From an uncultured Bacteroidota bacterium (lineage in GTDB: Bacteria > Bacteroidota > Bacteroidia > JABEUT01), in NCBI GenBank assembly GCA_903916255.1, contig CAIWVW010000010.1, positions 1 through 64,000 on the forward strand: DNA of 64,000 bases. The letters are read 5' to 3'. Positions 18,058 to 27,200 of the stretch are shown here, one piece after another. The notes under the pieces were generated by a model. The model was not told the DNA's origin. It did no database searches and saw only the letters and a list, made by a program, of their open reading frames with translations. The first letter of the stretch is position 1. Every line of letters begins with the position of its first letter. The position numbers and the translations under genes are program-made.

Positions 18058-19566
18058 ATGAAAATATTAACGGCAGAGCAGATTAGGACAGCGGATACAT
18101 ACACCATCGCCCATGAACCCATTAAATCGATCGATTTAATGGAAAGAGCTGCTAATACTTGCTCTCAATGGGTCACAGAACGTTTCCCAAAACAAACACA
18201 TTTTTTGGTTATCTGCGGAACAGGCAATAATGGTGGTGATGGGCTGGCTATTGCGAGGAAACTGATTTCTGATGGCTATATGGTAGAAACTGTAATTGTA
18301 CCTTTCTTTTCTAAAGAATCGGAAGACTTTTCAGTCAATAAAAAGAGGCTTGAAGAAATTAAGAATATAAAAATTACGAAAATAAAAGAAGCAGAAGATA
18401 TTTCCATAAGCCATGCTGTTGTTATAATTGATGCCTTGCTTGGTTCAGGCTTATCCAAGCCTGCCGAAGGAAAACTATCGGAAGTAATTCAAAAAATAAA
18501 TTCATTTCATCTGCCCGTTATTTCTATTGATATGCCTTCGGGTTTGCCAATGGAAGATGCCGGAAAATTTGACAAGAAAAATATAATCCGTGCAAGTTTT
18601 ACATTGACATTCGAGATACCCAAACTTAGTTTCATGTTTGCAGATAATGCTGAAAATGTGGGGGAGTTTTATTTGCTTGATATTGGCATCGATAAGAAAT
18701 TTCTATCGGAACAGGAATCATCCAATAATTGGGTAACGCATGCTATGATTGCACAAATACTGAAGCCGAGGGCGCGTTTTTCACACAAAGGAACGTATGG
18801 ACATGCCTTATTAATTGCAGGAGGTTATGGCAAAATAGGCGCTGCCGTATTAGGCGCCAAATCATGCTTGCGTTCAGGAGTTGGTTTATTGACAACGCAT
18901 ATTCCAAAATGCGGTTACCAGATTATGCAAACATCTGTCCCCGAAGCAATGGCATTGACGGACGAGCAAGAAAATGAATTCTCAGGGATTAAAGACATTT
19001 CACCCTATAATTCCATTGGAATCGGACCCGGAATAGGCACATCCGACATAACTGCAAAAGGTGTGAAAATGCTCATACAACAAGCCCTTGTAAATATGGT
19101 AATTGATGCGGATGCTTTAAATATCCTTTCAGAAAATAAAACATGGCTCTCCTTTTTGAAACCTGGAACTATTATTACACCGCATCCGGGAGAGTTTGCA
19201 AGGCTTGCAGGAAAATCGGATACCGCTTATGAAGCGTACATCAAACAACGTGACTTTGCTGTAAAGTATGGAGTATATGTAATACTGAAAGGAGCATACA
19301 CATCTGTTGCCACGCCAAACGGTGAGGTATATTTTAACTCTACAGGTAACCCCGGAATGGCAACCGCAGGCAGTGGCGATACGCTGACAGGAATTATTTT
19401 AGGCTTGCTTGCACAAGGTTATACTCCCCTTCATGCATCTATACTTGGTGTATATATCCACGGCCTTGCCGGAGATATTGCAGCACAGGAATTTGGCGAA
19501 AACGCTTTGATAGCCGAAGATATTACCAATTACCTTGGATTAGCATTCCAGCAAATTGCCCAGTAA
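18058..19566 (+). CDS. nnr: Bifunctional NAD(P)HX epimerase / ADP-dependent dehydratase
   Basis: Metabolite-repair enzyme that restores hydrated NADH and NADPH. 502 residues. The N-terminal epimerase domain (about 1-215) has CGTGNNGGDGLAIARKL and the acidic IIDALLGSGL. The C-terminal ribokinase-like dehydratase (about 225-500) has HKGTYGHALLIAGGYGKIGA, VIDADALNIL, TPHPGEFARL and GSGDTLTGIILGLLAQG. The domain order is standard. It follows the thioesterase after 7 bp, with no separate promoter seen. Confidence 0.96.
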   Translation: MKILTAEQIRTADTYTIAHEPIKSIDLMERAANTCSQWVTERFPKQTHFLVICGTGNNGGDGLAIARKLISDGYMVETVIVPFFSKESEDFSVNKKRLEEIKNIKITKIKEAEDISISHAVVIIDALLGSGLSKPAEGKLSEVIQKINSFHLPVISIDMPSGLPMEDAGKFDKKNIIRASFTLTFEIPKLSFMFADNAENVGEFYLLDIGIDKKFLSEQESSNNWVTHAMIAQILKPRARFSHKGTYGHALLIAGGYGKIGAAVLGAKSCLRSGVGLLTTHIPKCGYQIMQTSVPEAMALTDEQENEFSGIKDISPYNSIGIGPGIGTSDITAKGVKMLIQQALVNMVIDADALNILSENKTWLSFLKPGTIITPHPGEFARLAGKSDTAYEAYIKQRDFAVKYGVYVILKGAYTSVATPNGEVYFNSTGNPGMATAGSGDTLTGIILGLLAQGYTPLHASILGVYIHGLAGDIAAQEFGENALIAEDITNYLGLAFQQIAQ

Positions 19567-19651
19567 CAAGACGGTTTTTCAGGTCGATTTTCGAAATTAA
19601 CATGGGAATTACTTTAAAATTTTACTTTTACACCTTTAAAAGAAAGAGTAC

Positions 19652-20509
19652 ATGCTGCGCAGGTTCATCTATAAAAATCTTCCTGTAACCAAGATATACA
19701 TATACATTGCTAAGGTTTTGTATTTCTTCACAACTATTATTTTCGGCAAAAAGCCAAGGGTAATAGTTCGGGATGGCATTACCTATGAAGTGGACCTTTC
19801 AGAAGGAATAAATTTATCGCTGTTTCTGTTCGGCAGTTTTCAAAAGCATGTTACAAAAAGCGAACTGCTCTCGATTCCAAAAAATGCGACCATTATTGAT
19901 GTTGGAGCAAATTTTGGGTTGATGAGTCTGCCATTTGCACAACTGGTTCCGCAAGGTAAAGTATATTCCTTTGAACCTACATTTTATGCACTTGAAAAAT
20001 TGAAGCGGAACCTTTCACTAAATCCTGAATTAGCTAAACATATCGAAGTCATCAACTCTTTTGTATCGGCAAAAACTACAGAGAATGCGGGTATTAAAGC
20101 ATTCTCAAGCTGGAAAGTAAATAATGAAAAAGCGGAAGTGATGCATCCTACCCACCTTGGTGCTGCCAAATCTGCCGATGGAGTCCCATCTATTACATTA
20201 AACGATTTTTGCAAAAAAGAAAACCTGGGCCGGCTCGATTTTATTAAAATAGATACCGACGGCCATGAATATGAAGTGCTGCAAGGCGCTGCGGAAGCCA
20301 TTGCCAGATATCGCCCCCAAATAATTTTTGAAATAGGGTTATATGTAATGACGGAAAAAGGAATCGATTTTTCATTCTACAGCAGCTACTTCGGAAAGTT
20401 AAATTATCGCTTGTACGATTCCAATTCAAAAGCATTGATAACATTGGAAAACCATAAAAAATATATTCCGGCAAAAGCTACCATAGATATAATTGCCAAA
20501 CCGGAATAA
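19652..20509 (+). CDS. FkbM family SAM-dependent methyltransferase
   Basis: 285 residues. The SAM-binding motif is ATIIDVGANFGLMSLPFA (about 85-102), followed by VYSFEPT. The family hallmark FIKIDTDGHEYEVLQGA lies near 190-206, and RPQIIFEI follows. FkbM enzymes O-methylate sugars and secondary metabolites; the acceptor here cannot be told. A hydrophobic N-terminal stretch (about 12-32) may be a membrane association segment. A TACTTTTA box at 19623-19630 is a plausible promoter. It may be cotranscribed with the acyltransferase downstream. Confidence 0.87.
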   Translation: MLRRFIYKNLPVTKIYIYIAKVLYFFTTIIFGKKPRVIVRDGITYEVDLSEGINLSLFLFGSFQKHVTKSELLSIPKNATIIDVGANFGLMSLPFAQLVPQGKVYSFEPTFYALEKLKRNLSLNPELAKHIEVINSFVSAKTTENAGIKAFSSWKVNNEKAEVMHPTHLGAAKSADGVPSITLNDFCKKENLGRLDFIKIDTDGHEYEVLQGAAEAIARYRPQIIFEIGLYVMTEKGIDFSFYSSYFGKLNYRLYDSNSKALITLENHKKYIPAKATIDIIAKPE

Positions 20510-20520
20510 AATCCTCTCCT

Positions 20521-21732
20521 ATCAAAACCATTCTACATAGCCTGTTCAGACTTTGGATAAAAGCGACATCCTATTTTTTCTTTGATAAAATCGAAATTCG
20601 CGGCAAAGAAAACTTGCCTGTAAATTGCCCTGTAATCTTTGCATGCAACCACCCCAACGCCTTTCTCGATTCCATTATAATGACCACATGTGTTCAAAGG
20701 CCCTTGCACTATACTGCCAGAGGAGATTTCTTTAAGTCAAAAATTGCAAATTCCTTGCTGCGGTTTATAAATATTTTACCTGTATATCGCAGAGAGGAAG
20801 GAAAGGACCTGATGTATAAAAACGCGGAAACCTTTGCGGATTGCATTGAACTATTCAAAAAAAATGGTGCTGTAATAATTTTTTCGGAAGGGCTGTCGGA
20901 AAATAAATGGGAGCTTAGGCCGCTCCGAAAAGGCACAGCACGCCTTGCTTTTGAAGCTTGGAACAATTCGGATATAGGGGAGAAACTGAAAGTAGTGCCT
21001 GTTGCAATTCATTATTGTTCTTGGTTGAAAATACACCCGGTAGTGTATGTCGATTTTTTACCCGGCATTGAAAAAACCCACTTTTCTGATTCAGATGAAA
21101 GCGGCCTTTTCAATAAAAAATTTAATGATTTGTTGCGCGCCATTCTTACCGGCAGGTGCATAAATCTCGATAAAAGCACTGACATCGTTTCGCAAAATAA
21201 ACTAACGGGCTTTATGCTTAAAAACTATATCGATGGCGCATGGAGTGCAAAAAAACTTCAGAATAAATACTCCTCGTCCAAAGAACCTGAGTTCAAATTG
21301 AACTATAAAGTCCTGGCCGATTTCCTGATTAAAGAAAATATTAATTATGATTTGAAGTTCACCTCTTCCATTATGAATGTTATTAATTTAATAGGATGGA
21401 TGATTGTATTTCCTGTGGCATGGCTATCCAATTTTATACCCTATTATTTCTGCAAGGCTATTGTTTGGAAATCGACCGGGGGCAATGACTTCCACGATTC
21501 TCTCTTTTATTGCATGTTGCTGATTACTTACCCGATTTATCTTTGGGGGCTATTTTTAACAATTGCTCACTTTAAAGATTTCATTGCGGGACTAATCGTA
21601 CTATTTTTGGTTGTCTTCAGCGCCTATTACTATGAAGCCTCTAAAAGATATATCCTCTGCTACTTTAAGCGAAAGCAACTGATTGAAGTGAAGGCTATGT
21701 TCAGGAAGCTTTTTGAAAAAGGTAATGACTAA
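20521..21732 (+). CDS. PlsC-type 1-acyl-sn-glycerol-3-phosphate acyltransferase family protein
   Basis: Membrane-associated acyltransferase. The HX4D motif is NHPNAFLD, followed by the substrate-binding FSEGLS (FPEG-like) and LRPLRKGTARLA. Two to three C-terminal hydrophobic segments (NVINLIGWMIVFPVAWLSNF and beyond) follow. The only ATG/GTG/TTG start is TTG 20614, which removes the conserved N-terminal stretch (FFFDKIEIRGKENLP) readable in frame from the FkbM stop. I place the start at ATC 20521 (404 codons), giving IKTILHSLFRLW. The start codon is uncertain; the family is clear. The 3' end overlaps the convergent methyltransferase gene by 32 bp. Confidence 0.85.
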   Translation: MKTILHSLFRLWIKATSYFFFDKIEIRGKENLPVNCPVIFACNHPNAFLDSIIMTTCVQRPLHYTARGDFFKSKIANSLLRFINILPVYRREEGKDLMYKNAETFADCIELFKKNGAVIIFSEGLSENKWELRPLRKGTARLAFEAWNNSDIGEKLKVVPVAIHYCSWLKIHPVVYVDFLPGIEKTHFSDSDESGLFNKKFNDLLRAILTGRCINLDKSTDIVSQNKLTGFMLKNYIDGAWSAKKLQNKYSSSKEPEFKLNYKVLADFLIKENINYDLKFTSSIMNVINLIGWMIVFPVAWLSNFIPYYFCKAIVWKSTGGNDFHDSLFYCMLLITYPIYLWGLFLTIAHFKDFIAGLIVLFLVVFSAYYYEASKRYILCYFKRKQLIEVKAMFRKLFEKGND

Positions 21733-22732
21733 CCATCCATTCTTTTCCAACCTTATAGCCCCATAATTCGGCGCACGACATAAAAAATATACGCCAATAG
21801 GACCACCACTTTAAGGCATCCGCCCTCCCATAAACACGCTCCATAATTTTCATTATTTCCTGTTTATGTGCATCCATATTTTGCAACCAGGCATTGGATG
21901 TTTTCTCATAGTGAGTGCCACTAACCCGCCAATGTTGCTGAACCTTTAGCTCCTTTTGAAAATAGAGCAATAAATGATCGCTGGGCATTATCCCTCCCGT
22001 AAAAAAATATTTACTCATCCAGTCCGAATCATCTATAACTTCAAACTTGTAGGCGTAGTCCTTATGCGTAAAAATATGGACGAACAATTTCCCTTCCGGT
22101 TTAAGAAAACTGGCAACTTTCTTCATCAGCAAATCATAATTCCGCATATGTTCAAACATTTCAACAGACACTACTCGGTCAAATTTTTCTGCTATTTGAA
22201 ACACGTTCATATCGGCAGTTATTATTGTAAGGTTATTTATGCCCCTGTTCTTTGCTTGCGCATCTATAAAAGCCTTTTGGCTATGTGAATTAGAAACCGA
22301 AGTAATTTTACTATTCGGAAATTTCGCAGCCATAAACAATGAAAGAGAGCCCCATCCACAACCTAATTCTAATATATTTTGACCATCTTTCAGTTCAGCT
22401 CTTTCGCAGGTAATTTCGAGCATATCCTTTTCGGAAACATCAATCGAAGTAACGCCGTCTTTCCAATATCCCGAACTATATTTAAGGTGTTTCCCCATGA
22501 CAAGCTGAAAAAAATCAGCAGGAATTTCATAATGCTGTGCATTGGCATCTTCAGTATTTACAGCAATTGGCGATGCTTTCAACTCCTCCAGCAATTCCAT
22601 AAAATGCCGCTGCTGTGCTTCGGCGTTACCTTTATCCTCATCCTTTAATCTTTCAGCCAATAGCTTTCGTATGCCATAACGCACAACAAAATCAGGCAAT
22701 AAATCCTTTTCAATTAAACTACTATACCACAT
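21701..22732 (-). CDS. CFA synthase-like SAM-dependent methyltransferase
   Basis: 343 residues in the cyclopropane-fatty-acyl-phospholipid synthase / coclaurine N-methyltransferase-like family. The SAM motif is ILELGCGWGSLSLFMAAKFP (about 119-138), preceded by HYEIPADFFQLVMGKHLKYSSGYW and followed by SVEMFEHMRNYDLL and the FVHIFTHK stretch. A helical N-terminal domain is present. It is co-oriented with the DUF1295 gene upstream (21-bp gap), a pair found together in other bacteria. A lipid-modification role is plausible, not proven; small amines are another possible substrate. Confidence 0.87.
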   Translation of the reverse strand: MWYSSLIEKDLLPDFVVRYGIRKLLAERLKDEDKGNAEAQQRHFMELLEELKASPIAVNTEDANAQHYEIPADFFQLVMGKHLKYSSGYWKDGVTSIDVSEKDMLEITCERAELKDGQNILELGCGWGSLSLFMAAKFPNSKITSVSNSHSQKAFIDAQAKNRGINNLTIITADMNVFQIAEKFDRVVSVEMFEHMRNYDLLMKKVASFLKPEGKLFVHIFTHKDYAYKFEVIDDSDWMSKYFFTGGIMPSDHLLLYFQKELKVQQHWRVSGTHYEKTSNAWLQNMDAHKQEIMKIMERVYGRADALKWWSYWRIFFMSCAELWGYKVGKEWMVSHYLFQKAS

Positions 22733-22753
22733 AGATTTAAAACAAACATTTTA

Positions 22754-23539
22754 TTATTTCTTGAACCAAGGCACAAACATAGAAGTTGTTCGCTGATATT
22801 CCCTGTATGCATCTCCTTTCGAGCGGATAGATTGTTCCTCGGTAAGCGGAATACCCGTAACACGAAATAATAATAATGTTATTGTCAACGGGCTTAGAAT
22901 TGCAATCCAACCATAGCTTGCATTAAGCGCAACAAGGAAATAACCCACCCAAATCATGGATTCAAAAAAATAATTTGGGTGGCGGGAATAATTCCACAAA
23001 CCTGCATCACAAACCTTTCCTTTATTGGCAGGGGTTTTCTTGAACCGCTTTAATTGTGCATCGGCAAGGGCTTCGCCCATTATGCTTATGGCCCATACTG
23101 CAACGCCAATTAATTCAATTATTGACAACCCTTCCTTATTATTAAATGCAATTATAAAAAAGGGAATTGCCAGGTAAATGTTTGACAAAGCCTGAGCCTG
23201 AAAGAAAAAGAATAGCTTAGTGTTTGCACTGGTACCCCAATCGGCCCGCATTTTTTTGTAACGGCCATCTTCTATATCCAAATGTGAGCCAACTCGTATT
23301 AAAAGATAAAACCCCAAACGAAGGCTCCATAACAACACCATGCTGCATATTAAAACTTTCCGTGTGTAAAAGCCGTCCGCTAAAAAATAAAGCAGGAAAG
23401 CGATAACCGAAAAATTAAAAGACCAGAAAATATCGACCACTCCGGCGTTTTTAATACGGTAGGCCCACAGATATACAGCAAGCATAACAAGGCAACAAAC
23501 AGCCAAACAAACCGGAATTGAAGAAATAAATGCGCTCAT
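22754..23539 (-). CDS. DUF1295 (steroid 5-alpha-reductase-like) membrane protein
   Basis: 261 residues with about six to seven hydrophobic helices. The conserved C-terminal part has GLWNYSRHPNYFFESMIWVG and LLLFRVTGIPLTEEQSIRSKGDAYREYQRTTSMFVPWF (described in pieces), the NADPH-binding signature shared with isoprenylcysteine methyltransferases and sterol reductases. It probably reduces or modifies a membrane lipid. It precedes the CFA-like methyltransferase by 21 bp and has its own TACCTTTG box, so the two form an operon. Confidence 0.87.
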   Translation of the reverse strand: MSAFISSIPVCLAVCCLVMLAVYLWAYRIKNAGVVDIFWSFNFSVIAFLLYFLADGFYTRKVLICSMVLLWSLRLGFYLLIRVGSHLDIEDGRYKKMRADWGTSANTKLFFFFQAQALSNIYLAIPFFIIAFNNKEGLSIIELIGVAVWAISIMGEALADAQLKRFKKTPANKGKVCDAGLWNYSRHPNYFFESMIWVGYFLVALNASYGWIAILSPLTITLLLFRVTGIPLTEEQSIRSKGDAYREYQRTTSMFVPWFKK

Positions 23540-23553
23540 ATTTTATATTGCAT

Positions 23554-23561
23554 CAAAGGTA
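23554..23561 (-). promoter_or_regulatory. -7 box of the DUF1295 / CFA-like operon
   Basis: Minus-strand TACCTTTG, a perfect TAnnTTTG match, lies 14 nt before the DUF1295 ATG at 23539. Confidence 0.65.
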
Positions 23562-23628
23562 CGAAAATCACAGGGTTAATGGATTTTAAAAATAACGAAT
23601 ATATTTACAACATAAATACATTATAAAT

Positions 23629-25164
23629 ATGCTCGTTAAGGTATATGGCAGTACAGTAAGTGGTATTGATGCAACCCTTATCACTATTGAGGTAAATATC
23701 TCTCAAGGTGTGAATTTCTTTTTGGTCGGGTTGCCTGACAGTGCCGTAAAAGAAAGCCAGCAGCGCATTGACGCCGCGCTTAAAAACAATGGTTACCGCA
23801 TTCCCGGAATGATGATAACCATTAATATGGCGCCGGCGGATATCCGCAAAGAAGGCTCATCGTATGACCTTCCACTCGCCATTGGAATATTGGCTGCATC
23901 AAACCAAATCAGCAGCGAAAAGGTGAAGGACTATATTATTATGGGTGAGCTTTCGCTGGATGGAAGTTTGCAACCCATTAAAGGAGTTTTGCCCATTGCA
24001 TTGAATGCTAAAGAAAATGGGTTTAAAGGAATCTTGCTCCCTTCTCAAAATGCGAAAGAAGCTGCTATAGTTGATGGGTTGGATGTATACGGCATAAATA
24101 CAATTAAAGAAGCCATCGATTTCCTGAACGGTGATTTAGGCCTTGAACCTGTTAAAATAGATATTGCGGCAACCTTTTATGCGCAACTGGCGCATTCGGA
24201 AATAGATTTTGCCGATGTAAAAGGGCAGGAAAATATTAAACGCGCACTTGAAATTGCAGCCGCCGGCGGGCACAATGTTTTACTAATTGGCCCACCCGGA
24301 GCTGGAAAAACAATGCTTGCAAAAAGGCTGCCAACAGTATTGCCGCCATTAACGTTGGATGAGGCTCTGGAAACCACTAAAATTCATTCCGTTGCCGGAA
24401 AAACAATAGATGGCGCAGGGCTTGTAGCTACCCGGCCATTCCGCTCACCGCACCATACAATTTCCGATGTAGCGCTTGTTGGCGGAGGAAGTTTTCCCCA
24501 ACCGGGAGAAATTTCATTGGCACATAATGGAGTTTTATTTTTAGATGAATTACCGGAATTTAAAAGAACGGTACTTGAAGTTATGCGCCAACCGCTGGAA
24601 GACCGTGTGATACGAATTTCACGCGCAAAATTCACGGTGGAATACCCTGCAAGCTTTATGCTTGTAACAGCTATGAACCCATGCCCATGTGGATATTATA
24701 ACCACCCGACCAAGGATTGCGTGTGCCCTCCGGGAATGGTGCAAAAATACCTTAACAAAATTTCAGGGCCGCTTTTAGACCGGATAGACATTCACGTCGA
24801 AGTAGTACCTGTAGCTTATGGAGAATTATCTTCTGAACGGATGAGTGAGAAAAGTGAAAAAGTGCGCGAAAGGGTTGTTGCGGCAAGAGAGATACAAGCC
24901 AGACGCTTTGCAGGAACTCCCATTTATTCCAATGCAGCCATGAGTTCGAAGCAGTTGAAAGTATATTGCCAGATAAATGAAGCAGGCAACCAGTTATTGA
25001 AAACCGCGATGGAGAAATTAAACCTCTCTGCCCGTGCTTATGACCGCATTTTGAAAGTAGCCAGAACTATTGCCGACCTTGATAATTCAGCGAATATTGA
25101 AACCAACCACCTTGCCGAAGCTATCAACTATAGAAGTTTAGACAGGGAGAACTGGGCGGGGTAG
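23629..25164 (+). CDS. comM: YifB/ComM family Mg-chelatase-like AAA+ ATPase
   Basis: 511-residue protein with an N-terminal Lon-protease-like ChlI domain (about 1-170, VKYGSTV-like start, GLPDSAVKESQQRI), a Mg-chelatase AAA+ module and a C-terminal domain. Walker A is GPPGAGKTMLAK (about 222-233) and Walker B is GVLFLDELPEF. The arginine-rich PLLDRIDIHVEV and the MNPCPCGYYNH cysteine stretch are family hallmarks. ComM is a hexameric branch-migration helicase for integration of transforming DNA; the same role is likely. A weak TATATTTA box lies at 23600-23607. Confidence 0.92.
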   Translation: MLVKVYGSTVSGIDATLITIEVNISQGVNFFLVGLPDSAVKESQQRIDAALKNNGYRIPGMMITINMAPADIRKEGSSYDLPLAIGILAASNQISSEKVKDYIIMGELSLDGSLQPIKGVLPIALNAKENGFKGILLPSQNAKEAAIVDGLDVYGINTIKEAIDFLNGDLGLEPVKIDIAATFYAQLAHSEIDFADVKGQENIKRALEIAAAGGHNVLLIGPPGAGKTMLAKRLPTVLPPLTLDEALETTKIHSVAGKTIDGAGLVATRPFRSPHHTISDVALVGGGSFPQPGEISLAHNGVLFLDELPEFKRTVLEVMRQPLEDRVIRISRAKFTVEYPASFMLVTAMNPCPCGYYNHPTKDCVCPPGMVQKYLNKISGPLLDRIDIHVEVVPVAYGELSSERMSEKSEKVRERVVAAREIQARRFAGTPIYSNAAMSSKQLKVYCQINEAGNQLLKTAMEKLNLSARAYDRILKVARTIADLDNSANIETNHLAEAINYRSLDRENWAG

Positions 25165-25175
25165 TAATAAAAAGA

Positions 25176-27146
25176 ATGGAGCTGACCGGAGAAAAAAAAT
25201 CATTGGAAAGGTTCAAACCCTTTATATTGGCGGGTATTTGCCTGCTCACATTTTTCTGTTACCACCGTTCGCTCAATAACAACTTTTCCGATTGGGATGA
25301 TAACATTTACATCAAAGATGATTATTTAGTCAAGGAAATGTCATGGGAAAATGTGAAGACCCTTTTCACCGAAACAAAATATTACTACCACCCGCTTACC
25401 ATGTTGAGTTTCCAGTTGAATTATTATTTTTCAAAAGACTCACCTGAATCCTATTACATTGTTGACATCTTATTTCATTTAGCAAACGTTATCCTTGTAT
25501 TTCTTTTAATCAGTTCCCTTTTTTCCCGATTAAATTTTATGGACAAAGCGGGAAGCCTTCTTGCAGCTTATCTTGCAGCCTTATGGTTCGGCATACACCC
25601 TATGCACGTTGAATCTGTTTCGTGGCTTGCCGAACGTAAAGATGTGTTGTACACTTTTTTTTACCTGCTTGGCTTATTGAGTTATTTAAAATATGTGGAC
25701 TCGAAAAAATTAAAGTGGTATGGAATTACTTCATTGCTGTTTATCGCTTCCTGCCTTTCGAAGCCAATGGCAGTTGTGTTTCCGTTATCGCTGATATGTA
25801 TTGATTTGCTGCTTGCGGAAAAGTACAGTTTCAAAATTCTATTAGATAAAATCCCGATTTTAGTAATTGCATTTTTGATTGGGGTGGTTAACTTCCACTT
25901 CCAGCAGCAGGCTAATACTATTACCCCGTTCAGCAATATACCTATAACCATGCGGTTCATGTTTGCCAGCTATGGATTTGTAATGTATATCGTGAAGTTT
26001 TTTGCGCCCGTTCAACTCTCCACCTTCTACCCCTACCCTTGCATAAATATGCAGTTGCACACTGACCAACCTTTACCATTTTTTTACTATCTCTCCTTTT
26101 GGCTTACATTTTTAATAGTGGCTTTACCGCTTTACTTCAGCTATAAATTCAACCGCAATTATTTCCGGATTTTAATTTTTGGACTCGGTTTCTTTTTTGT
26201 TAACGTGCTGTTCGAATTACAATTCATCTCCTCCGGTATGGCTATTATGGCAGACAGGTATTCCTACCTTTCCTATATCGGATTGCTTTTTATTGCAGTA
26301 TTCTTCCTGCGGGAACTAATCAAACGCTATCCCATCTTTAAAATAACCGTCTATTTTTTCATAGCTTTATTTACCATTGGCCTTACTTATCTCTGCGAAG
26401 CAAGAACGGCCGTTTGGCAAAACACGGAAACTATTTTCAAAGACGGAGCCGACCAATATGGCGACCAAGCCTCCCTCTTTTACTTAGGCCTCGGAAATTA
26501 TTACCTCGAAAATAATCAACCTGAAAAAGAACTTGAATATTATTTAAAATACGCCCGGTTGAATAATGATGCTGATATTTTGAATACGGTAGGAAACCTT
26601 TTTAAATCAATGAAAGATTATCCCAATGCAGCAAAATATTACGAAAGGTTACTACAAACAAATGCAAACCCTCTAACTACTTATATAAAAGTCTCGGATG
26701 CATGGGCCACTATGGGCCAAACTGACAGCGCTGTTGTTTATTTCAAAAAGGCGAAGGCTTTAAATTCTGGCGGAGCAGATGGATATTATAGTGAAATTCT
26801 AACTGCTTTAAATAAAGTAAAACAATACAAGAATCTTATTAATCATTATAATGTACTTATTGCTGCCGAACCTTGGGTTATTAACTATCCTTTTAATCGG
26901 GGAGTTGTGAAGGTTAGTGACGGTGAACTGAAGGAGTCCATTGGTGATTTCCTTTATGTGATAAAGATACTTCCGAAAGTTTATGCTCCTATCGCTGGGT
27001 ATAATTTAGCTGTTGTATATGATAAACTGGGCAATGGCGAGGCTGCTTTTAAATATGCTGTAATGGCAAGGGATGGTGGACAAAAAATAGATTCTGCATT
27101 TTTTAATTCACTGGAAAAGAAAAAGAATATTCATCCCGATAGATAA
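25176..27146 (+). CDS. TMTC-like polytopic membrane protein with C-terminal TPRs
   Basis: 656 residues. The first about 410 form some ten to eleven hydrophobic helices with GT-C features: a first-loop acidic motif in NFSDWDDNIYI, HPLTMLSFQLNYY, and HPMHVESVSWLAERKDVLY. The remainder (about 430-640) reads as tetratricopeptide repeats (FYLGLGNYYLENNQPEKELEYY, VGNLFKSMKDYPNAAKYYERLL). Eukaryotic TMTC proteins are O-mannosyltransferases; bacterial homologues are usually annotated only as TPR proteins. A glycosyltransferase role for secreted proteins is therefore inference. It starts 11 bp after comM. Confidence 0.8.
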   Translation: MELTGEKKSLERFKPFILAGICLLTFFCYHRSLNNNFSDWDDNIYIKDDYLVKEMSWENVKTLFTETKYYYHPLTMLSFQLNYYFSKDSPESYYIVDILFHLANVILVFLLISSLFSRLNFMDKAGSLLAAYLAALWFGIHPMHVESVSWLAERKDVLYTFFYLLGLLSYLKYVDSKKLKWYGITSLLFIASCLSKPMAVVFPLSLICIDLLLAEKYSFKILLDKIPILVIAFLIGVVNFHFQQQANTITPFSNIPITMRFMFASYGFVMYIVKFFAPVQLSTFYPYPCINMQLHTDQPLPFFYYLSFWLTFLIVALPLYFSYKFNRNYFRILIFGLGFFFVNVLFELQFISSGMAIMADRYSYLSYIGLLFIAVFFLRELIKRYPIFKITVYFFIALFTIGLTYLCEARTAVWQNTETIFKDGADQYGDQASLFYLGLGNYYLENNQPEKELEYYLKYARLNNDADILNTVGNLFKSMKDYPNAAKYYERLLQTNANPLTTYIKVSDAWATMGQTDSAVVYFKKAKALNSGGADGYYSEILTALNKVKQYKNLINHYNVLIAAEPWVINYPFNRGVVKVSDGELKESIGDFLYVIKILPKVYAPIAGYNLAVVYDKLGNGEAAFKYAVMARDGGQKIDSAFFNSLEKKKNIHPDR

Positions 27147-27175
27147 GCAAATACCCTTCATTTATAAGGTAAAAG

Positions 27176-27183
27176 TATATTTG
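27176..27183 (+). promoter_or_regulatory. -7 box before the exported 292-residue protein
   Basis: TATATTTG, a perfect TAnnTTTG match, ends 17 nt before the ATG at 27201. Confidence 0.6.
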
Positions 27184-27200
27184 CAGCAAATTTTACCAAA

